Notes under the pieces: model-generated
The model's input: the letters and a program-made list of their open reading frames with translations, nothing else
Told to the model about the DNA's origin: nothing
Databases searched by the model: none
Made by a program: the position numbers and the translations under genes
Shown: positions 28,801 through 37,255 of the stretch, in pieces
Layout of the letters: the number at the start of each line of letters is the position of its first letter
Position numbering within the stretch: position 1 is the stretch's first letter
Source of the DNA: Alphaproteobacteria bacterium
GTDB lineage: Bacteria; Pseudomonadota; Alphaproteobacteria; Geminicoccales; Geminicoccaceae
DNA: 43,835 bases
NCBI GenBank assembly: GCA_026984595.1
Contig: JALSRW010000405.1
Span: 1-43,835 of the forward strand
Direction: 5' to 3'

Positions 28801-31800
28801 ATGCCCAAGGAGACGTTTCGCGCGCGTCTGGGGCTCGCCGCGGACGGGAAGACGCCGCCGGCCACCGAGCCGCCGGGCCGTGCGCTGGCCGAGGCGTTCG
28901 CCGCGGCGCTGCCGCCGGGGCTGAAGGTGCCGACGGCCTTGCCGGGAGCGCCTGCGCCGCTCGACCTGCCGCCGGTGACGGTGGCGCCCTCCGAGCTGGG
29001 GAACCGCGCCTATTACGGCAACCCGCGGGAAGGGCTGACGCCGGATCTGCCGCGGCTGCCGGCCTTCGCGCCGAAGGTGACGATCAAGGATTACGATACG
29101 TCCACCCCGGCGGGGTTGAGGGCGATGCAGGCGGACGAGACCGCCGGCGTGCCGGGGCCGGTGGCGAAGCCGATGCCGCCGGAGACGCCGGTCGATCTGG
29201 CGCTGAACCTGGCCACCCTGCAGGCCGGCAAGGGCGAGAAGACGCCGAAGGCGATGGCCCAGGCGGACGTGTACGCCATCGATCGGAACGCGGCGCGCGA
29301 GCGCGGCATGTCGCTGAAGGCCTGGCGCGAGGCCACCGGGCCGCGCACAGGCCCGCTGGCGCGGGCCGGCAAGGATGTGGCCGCCGGGGCGCTGGCCACT
29401 TGGCAGGGCATGACCGGCTACCTGGCGCGCCTGGCCGGCGGCGATCCGCGCCTGCGTTCGCTGCAGGCCGACATGGGCGCGAAGGTGGCGGATCTGATGC
29501 CGGCCGATCCCAATTTCTTCGACGATCTGGCGGCGGGCTTCGGCTCCACCGCGGCCTTCTTCGTGCCCGGCGTCGGCATCGTGCGCGGCGCGCAGGCCTT
29601 CGCGCAGACGGCGCCGCGCATGGCCCTGTGGCTCGGCGCCGGGGCGGCCGGCGGCATGGAGGCGGCGGCCGAGGCCGGCGGGGTTTACGAGCGGCTGCTG
29701 GCCGAGGGCAAAAGCCCGGAGGAGGCGGCCGCCATGGCCGACAGGGTGTTCTGGGCCAACACCGCGCTGGTGACGCTCACGGACCGCTACGGCCTGTTCG
29801 CGGAGAAGGGCGGCCAGGTCCTGCGCCGCGCGCTCGGCGCGGTGAACGAGGGCATGCTGCAGGAAGGGCCGCAGCAGATCGTCTCCAACCTGGCCACCGG
29901 TCGCCCGTGGTACGAGGGCGTGCCCCGCTCGGTGGCCATCGGCGGCATCGTCGGCGGCGGCCTGGCCGGCTCGGTGCGCTCGCCGCAGGCGCGGCTCGGC
30001 GCGGCGCTTGACCAGGCGGTGGACGAGCGGCAATTGCCGGACGCCGAGGCCATGGCCCGGCAGGCCCTGATGCCGGAGCGGGCCGCCGCCGTGACGGCGG
30101 GGCGTCCCGGCGTGGCCGGCCAGGCCCGGTCGCCGGGCGTCGAACCGGGCGGCGCTTCCCGGGAAACGCCGCTTCCCGCCACTGCGCCGGCGGCGCCGCT
30201 TTTCTCTCGCGAATCGCCGCCGAACGGCTATACTGCGGTACATGGACGAGACGAAACCCAACAGGATCGTGACCCTGCAGCCGCGCCCGGAAGATTGGGA
30301 ACGGGTGCGCCGGGAAGTGTGCTCCCGAATGCAGCCGGCCGTGCCGGGCACGCCGGTGACGGACGAGGAGGCCATGACTCTGCCGCAGCCCAAAATGATG
30401 ACGGAAGAGGAGTTCCGGCGGCTGAAGGCGAAATTCAGGTCGATGATCTAGACGCCCAGGCCTTCGTCGCCGGCCTCACCCCGCAGGAACTGCAAAACCC
30501 CAACATCGTCGCCTACGCCAGGCAGGAGTGGCGAGCCCGAGGCTGGGACTCGCCCTTCTTCCGCAAGTGGTTCGGCGATGGCTATTTCCGCCAGCCCGAC
30601 GGCGAGCCGCAGATCATGTATCACGGCACGCCGGCGGTGTTCGAGGCCTTCGACAAGGCGAAGATCGGGGCGAGCGGCCACGCCGCCTCCGGCCTCGGCT
30701 TCTTCCTCACCACCAACCGCGACCAGGCCGATCACTACCGCGACGGCGGCCAGGTGATGGAACTGGTCACCAACATCCGCAATCCCTACCGCATGAGCCT
30801 CGCCGAGTTCGCCGGCTTCGAGTCGGTCGAACAGGCCCGGGCGCGGGCCGCCGAGCTGCAGGCGCAGGGTTACGACGGAATCTATGTCGAGACGCCGAAG
30901 GTGCCGGGCGAGCGGCCACAGACCTACGTGATCGCCTTCGAGCCGACGCAGATCAAGAGCGTGGACAATCGCGACACCTTCGACGCGGCGGCCGACAACA
31001 TCTATCTCTCCCGCCAGCGGCCTCCCGGGCGGCAGACGGCCGCCGCGCAGCAGCAAAGCCCCGCGCAAGCGGGGCTTTCCGTCTCCGCGGTCGAGAAAAT
31101 CATCGCCGGCGTGATCCTGAAGTGGGGCGGCAACGCGCCGCGGGTGCAGGTGGTCGCCAGCATGGCGGATCTGCCGGCGCACGTGCAGGCCCAGGCCGAT
31201 GCCCAGGAGGGCATCGGCACCGTGCAGGGCGTGCACGATCCGGAAACGAACGCCATCTACCTGGTGGCGTCGGGCCTGCGGGATCGCACGGCGGTCCTGC
31301 GCACCCTGGCTCACGAAGCCGTGGGCCATTACGGCCTCGAGGCGATCCTCGGCCGCCGTCTCGACAGCGTGCTCGAACGGGTCCAGTGGCTGCGCAAGCA
31401 GGGCGATCCTGTCATCGTGCGCCTCGCCGCGGCGGTGGACGCCGCCTACGGCGAGCTGTCTCCCCATACGCAGGCGCGCGAAATCATCGCCCGCCTGGCG
31501 GAAGAGGGCGTGCGCCATCCGCTGCTGGTGCGCCTGCTCGATGCGCTGCGCGCCTTCCTGCGCAAGCTGGGCTTTTCGATCCGCTTCTCGGTCGCCGATC
31601 TGCGCGCCATGCTCGTGAAGGCCGCCCGCCATCTCGAGTCGGACCGGCCGTCGGCCGCCCAGCGGACGCGGATCGATGAGCGGATGTTTTCGCGCGGAAC
31701 CCGCTTCAGCGAGGTGCCGGTGCCGCCGCGCACGGCGCGCTGGATGGGCTTCGAGGGACCGATCCGCCTGTTCGCGGACTTCGCCGCCCTGCAGCGGCGT

Positions 31801-34800
31801 CACGCGGAATACTACCGCTCGGCGGACGAGGTGAGAAAGGATGTCGAATACGTGCTGGCGAGCCCCGACGACTGGTTCCCGCATGCGGACGGGCGGATCA
31901 CGATCTTCCGGCAGGGCGCAGGCGGGGTGCCTTCGCTGAGGATCGACTTCCGGTTCGAGCGAAAGGGCATGGGCGGTTACCGGATCGTGTCCGTCTATCC
32001 GATGACGCGCCGGTCGATCGCCGGGAAGATGAAAAAGAAGAGTGGGGACCTGGGCCGGGACGGACGCATCTCAGAGCGTATCGTGAGCAGCATGAAACCC
32101 GGATACCTCTCCATTGCCGAGTACCTCGGCGAGGCACAGGGAAACGGGTCTTCGGCTCCTGCCTCCCCCTCCGGGGAAGCTCACCAGGCCCCGGCGGAAA
32201 ATATAGCCGCCGATCCGGCGGGGCGCAACGGTGAAGGGGTTTCCCGGGAAACGGCGGAAGCGAATCGCCGCGATGTGCAGGTGCCGGTGAAGGATAGTTC
32301 CGTGCCTGAAAAAAACAAGGCGCGCGAGACGGGCAAGGGCGGGAACGGACCGTCGTTCTCGCGCGCCGAGCCGGAAATGCTCGACGCGCTCGAGACCGCC
32401 GCGCAGGAAACGCTGCGCGATCGCGCCGGCGTGGCCCTGGATCGGCTCAAGGCCGAGTCCTACGGGCTGCTCACCCGCCAGATGCTGGCCGACGTGGGCA
32501 AGGGGGTGCTGCCGCAGATCGGAACATACGTGAAGATCGCTTCGCAGATGGATGCGGATCGCAACGCCCTGCTCAATGAGGCCGGCGAGCTGGCCAACCG
32601 CTGGGTGGCCTTCCTCTCGCAGGACCGCGAGGCGGCCAATCGTCTGGCCGGCCTGATGCACGAGGCCACCGTGGCCGGGGTGGATCCGAGCGAGGACTAT
32701 GCGCCGGTGATCGACATCGCCGAGGGCCGCAGGAAGGTGGCCATCCTCAAGCAGAAGGCGCGGGGCCGCGGCGGCGAGGGCACGGCGAAGTTCCTGCAGG
32801 AAATCGAGGAAACCCTGGCCACCATGCGTTTCGAGGAAGGCCGGCGCGAGGCCTGGCCGGCGCTGCGCCGCCGCTACGAGGCGCTGCCCGCCGAGGCCAA
32901 GGCCCTGTTCGCGGCCGTGCGCGACATGTACCGCCAGCGCTTCGAGGCCACTCAGCAGGCCCTGCAGGAGCGGATCGACCGGGCCGAGCTGTCGGCCAGC
33001 GAGCAGCGGGCGCTGAAGGCGAAGCTGCGCCAGCATTTCGAGAAGGTCACCGTCCAGGGGCCCTACTTCCCGCTGGCCCGCTTCGGCGAGTTCTGGGTGA
33101 GCGCGAAGAAGGGCGAGGGCGAGGGCGCCGAGACGCGCTTCTACATGTTCGAGGGCAGCGATCAGCAGCGCCGCCAGGCCGCCGCGCTGCGCCGGGCCGG
33201 CTACAAGGTCACCGTCGGAAAGAAGCTCGAGAACGCCCCGGCCCTGCAGGGCGCCAGCGCGGGCTTCGTGGCGGACGTGGTCGACATCATCGAAAAGACC
33301 GGCGGCAGCGGCACCATCGCGGAGAAGGTCAAGGACGAGATCTACCAGCTCTACCTCTCCACGTTGCCGGATCTGTCGCTGCGCAAGCGCTTCATCCATC
33401 GCAAGAAAACGAAAGGCTACAGCCAGGACGCGCTGCGGGCCTTCGCCCGCGACATGTTCCACGGCGCCCATCAGCTCGCCAGGCTGCGCCATGCCGACAA
33501 GCTCGAGACGCTGCTCGAAAACATGCGCGAGTCGGTGCCGGCGTCGTCCGATCCGAACAAGGCGGCCGACATCTTCAACGAGCTGCAGAAGCGCCACCAA
33601 TGGTTGATGAACCCGCAGAGCCACTGGCTGGCCCAGTTCCTCACCAGCGCCGGGTTCGTCTTCTATCTCGGCCTCACTCCGGCCGCGGCGCTGGTCAACA
33701 CGTTGCAGACGCCGCTGGTGGCGTTTCCGGTGCTGGGCGCCGAGTTCGGCATGGGCAAGGCCTTCCGGGCGCTGGAGAAGGCCGGCCGGGACTATTTCGC
33801 CGGCGGCATGGACATCGAGGCCGCCCTGAGCGACGAGGAGCGTCGCGCCTACCAGGTGCTGGTGGACGCGGGGGTCATCGAAAAGACCCTGGCGCACGAC
33901 CTCGCCGGTCTGTCCGAAACGCCGTCGTCCATCTATTCCACGCGCGCGGCGAAGGCCATGCAGGTGGTGACCTTCCTGTTCCATCGCGCCGAAGTCTTCA
34001 ACCGCCAGGTGACGGCCATGGCGGCCTACCGGCTGGCCAGGGCAAGCGGTCTGGGCGTGGAGGCGGCCGTCGACAAGGCCCGCGAGCTGACCCTGGAGAG
34101 CCACTTCGAGTACAGCAACGCCAACCGCGCCCGTTTCATGCAGAGCAACGGCGCCAAGGTGCTGCTGCTGTTCAAGCAGTACAGCCTCAACATGGCCTGG
34201 CTGCTGGGTCGCAACCTGCAGCTCGCCACCGCCCCGGCCCGCGCCGGGGCCCGCAACGCGCTGGCCCGGGCAACCGGCATCGAGGCGCTGCGCAAGCAGG
34301 TGGACGTGGACGTCGAAACCGCCCGCCTGGCCCGGCGCAAGCTGGCCGGGATCCTGTTCATGACGGCGCTGGCCGGCGGGATGAACGCCATGCCGTTGCT
34401 GTGGCTGGTCGAGCTGGTGCTCGAAGCGCTGTTCGACGACGAGGACGACCCCTGGTCGTTCGAAACCGAGGTGCGCAACTTCCTCTACGATCATCTCGGC
34501 GCCAGGGCGGCCGACGCCGTGTACCGCGGCCCGGTCGAGGCGTTGACCGGCGTCGGGATCAGCGATCGGATCAGCCTGAACGAGCTGTTCTTCCGCAGCC
34601 CGGATCGGGATCTCGAGGGCAAGGCCGCCGCCGACTACTGGCTGGAACAGCTCGCCGGCCCGGTCGCGGCCATCGGCGTCAACACCTGGCGCGGCACGCA
34701 ACTGGTGCGCGAGGGGCATCTGTACCGCGGCATCGAGGCGATGATGCCCAAGGTCGCGAAAGACGCCATGAAGGCCTGGCGCTACGCGAGCGAGGGCCTG

Positions 34801-35190
34801 CAGAACCTGCGCGGCGACGTGCTGATCGGCGAGCTCTCGCCCTACGAGATCGGCCTGCAGGCCAGCGGCTTCACGCCCGGCCGGGTGGCGAAGCGCTACG
34901 ACGCCAACCGCGCCTTTTACAACTACGACGACCGGATCGCGAAACGCCGGGCCCGCCTCGTCAACCGCTGGGCGATGGCCATGATGACCGGAGACGGCGA
35001 CGGGATCCGCGAAGCCCTGGCCGCCATCCAGCGCTTCAACGGCAAGAACCCGTCGTTCCGGATCGGCCAGGAACATCTGAAAGGCTCCCTGAAGCGGCGC
35101 CTGCAGTATTCCACGCGCAACCGGGGCGGCGTCTACGTGACGAAACGCAACCTCGGCACGCTGAACCGGATCCGGTTCGCCAACGAATAG
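28801..35190 (+). CDS. Giant polyvalent ejected virion protein (ART, zinc peptidase, nuclease-like, LPD38-like)
   Basis: 2129 codons; the true N-terminus probably lies at 28705 across an amber codon. Residues 1-475 hold a Pro/Ala region and hydrophobic helices. From about 606 an ADP-ribosyltransferase-like domain is seen: MYHGTPAVFEAF, then GLGFFLTTN and IAFEPTQIKSVDN. HEAVGH (838-843) is an HExxGH-type zincin signature. RKDVEYVLASPDDWFPHAD to YRIVSVYP (1012-1065) resembles the PBECR nuclease-like domain. From about 1190 to the end a helical region with two hydrophobic stretches (about 1618 and 1850) fits the LPD38-type domain. Such polyvalent proteins enter the cell with the DNA and act on the host. 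Two ParB-type sites and a nested 69-codon gene lie within it. Confidence 0.85.
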   Translation: MPKETFRARLGLAADGKTPPATEPPGRALAEAFAAALPPGLKVPTALPGAPAPLDLPPVTVAPSELGNRAYYGNPREGLTPDLPRLPAFAPKVTIKDYDTSTPAGLRAMQADETAGVPGPVAKPMPPETPVDLALNLATLQAGKGEKTPKAMAQADVYAIDRNAARERGMSLKAWREATGPRTGPLARAGKDVAAGALATWQGMTGYLARLAGGDPRLRSLQADMGAKVADLMPADPNFFDDLAAGFGSTAAFFVPGVGIVRGAQAFAQTAPRMALWLGAGAAGGMEAAAEAGGVYERLLAEGKSPEEAAAMADRVFWANTALVTLTDRYGLFAEKGGQVLRRALGAVNEGMLQEGPQQIVSNLATGRPWYEGVPRSVAIGGIVGGGLAGSVRSPQARLGAALDQAVDERQLPDAEAMARQALMPERAAAVTAGRPGVAGQARSPGVEPGGASRETPLPATAPAAPLFSRESPPNGYTAVHGRDETQQDRDPAAAPGRLGTGAPGSVLPNAAGRAGHAGDGRGGHDSAAAQNDDGRGVPAAEGEIQVDDLDAQAFVAGLTPQELQNPNIVAYARQEWRARGWDSPFFRKWFGDGYFRQPDGEPQIMYHGTPAVFEAFDKAKIGASGHAASGLGFFLTTNRDQADHYRDGGQVMELVTNIRNPYRMSLAEFAGFESVEQARARAAELQAQGYDGIYVETPKVPGERPQTYVIAFEPTQIKSVDNRDTFDAAADNIYLSRQRPPGRQTAAAQQQSPAQAGLSVSAVEKIIAGVILKWGGNAPRVQVVASMADLPAHVQAQADAQEGIGTVQGVHDPETNAIYLVASGLRDRTAVLRTLAHEAVGHYGLEAILGRRLDSVLERVQWLRKQGDPVIVRLAAAVDAAYGELSPHTQAREIIARLAEEGVRHPLLVRLLDALRAFLRKLGFSIRFSVADLRAMLVKAARHLESDRPSAAQRTRIDERMFSRGTRFSEVPVPPRTARWMGFEGPIRLFADFAALQRRHAEYYRSADEVRKDVEYVLASPDDWFPHADGRITIFRQGAGGVPSLRIDFRFERKGMGGYRIVSVYPMTRRSIAGKMKKKSGDLGRDGRISERIVSSMKPGYLSIAEYLGEAQGNGSSAPASPSGEAHQAPAENIAADPAGRNGEGVSRETAEANRRDVQVPVKDSSVPEKNKARETGKGGNGPSFSRAEPEMLDALETAAQETLRDRAGVALDRLKAESYGLLTRQMLADVGKGVLPQIGTYVKIASQMDADRNALLNEAGELANRWVAFLSQDREAANRLAGLMHEATVAGVDPSEDYAPVIDIAEGRRKVAILKQKARGRGGEGTAKFLQEIEETLATMRFEEGRREAWPALRRRYEALPAEAKALFAAVRDMYRQRFEATQQALQERIDRAELSASEQRALKAKLRQHFEKVTVQGPYFPLARFGEFWVSAKKGEGEGAETRFYMFEGSDQQRRQAAALRRAGYKVTVGKKLENAPALQGASAGFVADVVDIIEKTGGSGTIAEKVKDEIYQLYLSTLPDLSLRKRFIHRKKTKGYSQDALRAFARDMFHGAHQLARLRHADKLETLLENMRESVPASSDPNKAADIFNELQKRHQWLMNPQSHWLAQFLTSAGFVFYLGLTPAAALVNTLQTPLVAFPVLGAEFGMGKAFRALEKAGRDYFAGGMDIEAALSDEERRAYQVLVDAGVIEKTLAHDLAGLSETPSSIYSTRAAKAMQVVTFLFHRAEVFNRQVTAMAAYRLARASGLGVEAAVDKARELTLESHFEYSNANRARFMQSNGAKVLLLFKQYSLNMAWLLGRNLQLATAPARAGARNALARATGIEALRKQVDVDVETARLARRKLAGILFMTALAGGMNAMPLLWLVELVLEALFDDEDDPWSFETEVRNFLYDHLGARAADAVYRGPVEALTGVGISDRISLNELFFRSPDRDLEGKAAADYWLEQLAGPVAAIGVNTWRGTQLVREGHLYRGIEAMMPKVAKDAMKAWRYASEGLQNLRGDVLIGELSPYEIGLQASGFTPGRVAKRYDANRAFYNYDDRIAKRRARLVNRWAMAMMTGDGDGIREALAAIQRFNGKNPSFRIGQEHLKGSLKRRLQYSTRNRGGVYVTKRNLGTLNRIRFANE
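30153..30168. promoter_or_regulatory. ParB-type palindromic site 6
   Basis: CGCTTCCCGGGAAACG, one mismatch from the recurrent palindrome, located in a low-complexity stretch of the polyvalent protein gene, about 70 bp before the nested ORF. Confidence 0.6.
30242..30451 (+). CDS. Nested out-of-frame gene inside the polyvalent protein gene
   Basis: A 69-residue protein (MDETKPNRIVTLQPRPEDWE, RVRREVCSRMQP, ending EEEFRRLKAKFRSMI), soluble and charged with helical ends, in the +1 frame relative to the giant gene. By hand count about 86% of its third codon positions are G or C, against about 46% for the giant frame over the same bases, so this frame is the one under coding selection here. TATACT at 30229-30234 lies seven bases before the ATG, so it may have its own, possibly leaderless, transcript, though no good -35 is seen. 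Function unknown. An immunity or antitoxin role against the neighbouring ART or nuclease domains is only a thought. Confidence 0.65.
   Translation: MDETKPNRIVTLQPRPEDWERVRREVCSRMQPAVPGTPVTDEEAMTLPQPKMMTEEEFRRLKAKFRSMI
32238..32253. promoter_or_regulatory. ParB-type palindromic site 7 (14-bp core perfect)
   Basis: GGTTTCCCGGGAAACG, with the central 14 bases a perfect palindrome, encoding a VSRET peptide in the linker between the nuclease-like and C-terminal regions of the polyvalent protein. The same peptide is encoded by the site at 20337. Confidence 0.7.
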
Positions 35191-35198
35191 GAGGACAC

Positions 35199-37253
35199 AT
35201 GGCCCAGCCCACACCCTACGATCCGACCACCGACTTCAGCCAGGAGGAAGCCAACGCCGTCGCCGGGCGCAGCACCGTGCGCACCGCCGCACTCGACGCC
35301 GAGCTGTCGGCCATCGCGCTCACCCTGAGCCAGGTGCTCGCCAACCTGGCGCTCCTGCAGCGCGACGACACGAAAGTCGCCAACGAGATCATTCACCCCG
35401 ATTCGCTGGATCCCAACACCAAGGCGTTGATGACGGGGAAGTGGAATCCGCGCGGCGCCTGGTCGTCGGGGACCGAATACGTCAATGCGGATCTGGTCAC
35501 CATGAACGGCGATAGCTGGGTCTGCGCGGTCGCGCACGTGGCCGCCGCCAGCTTCGCGGCGGACGAGGCGGCCGGTCGCTGGGTGCGGGTGGCCGGCGTC
35601 TCCCATGACGAACTCGGTTCCACGCTCACCGGCGCGGGTGCCTCGCTCGTGGCCATCGAGGACGCCGGCAACCTGTTCGCGGCCGGCGACGTGGAGGCGG
35701 CTCTTGCCGAGATCCTGAGCCGCCTGGCCGCCACCACGACAGGCGATGGCGCCAGCATGGTGGCCATCGAAGATGCCGGCAATCTGTTCACGGCCACGGA
35801 TGTGGAGGCGGCCCTGGCCGAGATCCTCACGCGGCTCGCCTCGGTCTCGGCAGGCGATGGCGCCAGTCTGGTCGGCGTCGAAGATGCCATGGGCTATTTC
35901 ACGGGTGCCAACGTGGAAGAACTGCTGGCCGAGATCGGCGCGCAGCTCGTTCCGGCGTCGACCACGGCCCAGGGCTTCGTGGAGCTGGCGACGGTCGATG
36001 AAGCCGCCGCCGGCACCGATGCCTCGCGGGCGGTGACGGCAGAGGCGCTGGCCGGCGCGTTGTCGATGGATGCGCTGCTCAAGTCGATGGGATTCAACCG
36101 TGAAACGAAGATCCTCGGCCTGGCCCTGTCCAGCGTCAATTTCGGCAAAGCCGTGGCCATCAGCGCCGATGGCATCACGCTGATTCTGGCGCGGAATCAG
36201 CGGATCTACGAATATCGCAAGAGCGGCGGCGGCTGGGCGCAGCAGGCCGAATTCTATGCCACCGATGCGAATATCGGCTATGTGAGCGATGTGGCCGTCA
36301 GCGCGGACGGCAACACCGTGGTCGTCGGCTATTACACCGCGAACGATGGCTCGAACATGGGCGTCGCCTATGTGTTCGTGCGCTCGGGCGGCGGCTGGTC
36401 CCAGCAGGCGAAGTTGTCGGCCAGCGACGGTCTCGGTGCCTATTTCGGAGAACGAGTCGCGATTTCCGCCGATGGCGACACGGTCGCTTGCGGATCGAGA
36501 TTGACCGACTATTCGACGACGACCGATACGGGTGCCGTCTATGTCTACTCGCGTACCGGAACCACATGGACTGAGCAGGCCATCCTGAAAGATTCGTTTC
36601 TGTCAGCCTATGACTACTTCGGTAGCGATGTCGCCCTCTCGGCAGACGGGAACGTGCTCGCAGTCGGGGTGCCGGGCAGAGCCTATACCACGAACGCCGA
36701 TCAGGGACAGGTCTGGGTGTACGAGCGCAGCGGCACGGCATGGTCCGGGCCGACGTATGTCACCGCGAGCGACGGCGCGGCCGGAGACCAGCTCGGTTCC
36801 TCGGTGACCCTCTCGGCCGATGGCCAGACGCTGGCGGCCGGGGCGCCCTATGCCGATCCCAGCGAAACGGATCGCGGGGCGGTCTACGTTTTCACCCGGA
36901 ATCAATCGGGCTGGTATCAGCGGCAGAAGCTGACCTCATATCCTGGCGATCTGTATTTCGGCAAGCGCGTCGCCCTGTCCGCCGATGGCCGGCATCTCGT
37001 GTCGACCAGCAGCGGAGCACCGGTCAACGGTGTCAGCGGCGTGGGCAAGGTCTACTGGCACCGTCTACAGTATGGGTCGTGGACGGAAAAACGGAAGTTC
37101 GCGGCCGCCGATGCGGCTACGGGGGACGCCGGCTACGGCGACAAGCTCGCGATCACGCCCGCAGGGCACATCGTCGTCATCGGCGCGCCCGGGTTCGACG
37201 AAACGTACGGGGATCAGGGCGCGGTCTATGTTCATGAAAAAACGGTATTTTGA
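35199..37253 (+). CDS. Tail fibre with C-terminal seven-bladed FG-GAP beta-propeller
   Basis: 684 residues; AGGAGG-type site directly before the ATG. The N-terminus (PYDPTTDFSQEEANAVAGRS) is a virion-attachment domain. Residues about 146-255 contain three near-identical repeats of about 37 residues (GASMVAIEDAGNLFTATDVE, AALAEIL). From about 305 to the end seven FG-GAP-like units follow, marked by FGKAVAISADG, YVSDVAVSADG, FGERVAISADG, FGSDVALSADG, LGSSVTLSADG, FGKRVALSADG and YGDKLAITPAG. Seven units give a complete integrin-alpha-like propeller, a plausible receptor-binding head. It lies between the ejected proteins and the lysis genes. Confidence 0.82.
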   Translation: MAQPTPYDPTTDFSQEEANAVAGRSTVRTAALDAELSAIALTLSQVLANLALLQRDDTKVANEIIHPDSLDPNTKALMTGKWNPRGAWSSGTEYVNADLVTMNGDSWVCAVAHVAAASFAADEAAGRWVRVAGVSHDELGSTLTGAGASLVAIEDAGNLFAAGDVEAALAEILSRLAATTTGDGASMVAIEDAGNLFTATDVEAALAEILTRLASVSAGDGASLVGVEDAMGYFTGANVEELLAEIGAQLVPASTTAQGFVELATVDEAAAGTDASRAVTAEALAGALSMDALLKSMGFNRETKILGLALSSVNFGKAVAISADGITLILARNQRIYEYRKSGGGWAQQAEFYATDANIGYVSDVAVSADGNTVVVGYYTANDGSNMGVAYVFVRSGGGWSQQAKLSASDGLGAYFGERVAISADGDTVACGSRLTDYSTTTDTGAVYVYSRTGTTWTEQAILKDSFLSAYDYFGSDVALSADGNVLAVGVPGRAYTTNADQGQVWVYERSGTAWSGPTYVTASDGAAGDQLGSSVTLSADGQTLAAGAPYADPSETDRGAVYVFTRNQSGWYQRQKLTSYPGDLYFGKRVALSADGRHLVSTSSGAPVNGVSGVGKVYWHRLQYGSWTEKRKFAAADAATGDAGYGDKLAITPAGHIVVIGAPGFDETYGDQGAVYVHEKTVF

Positions 37254-37255
37254 TT

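Noticed and set aside
32071..35214. Leftward 1047-codon frame opposite the polyvalent gene
   Set aside because: Antisense shadow; composition of Leu/Gly/Arg/His typical of such frames.
35199..37253. Diversity-generating retroelement like that of Bordetella phage BPP-1
   Set aside because: No reverse transcriptase gene and no template/variable repeat pair around the fibre gene were found.
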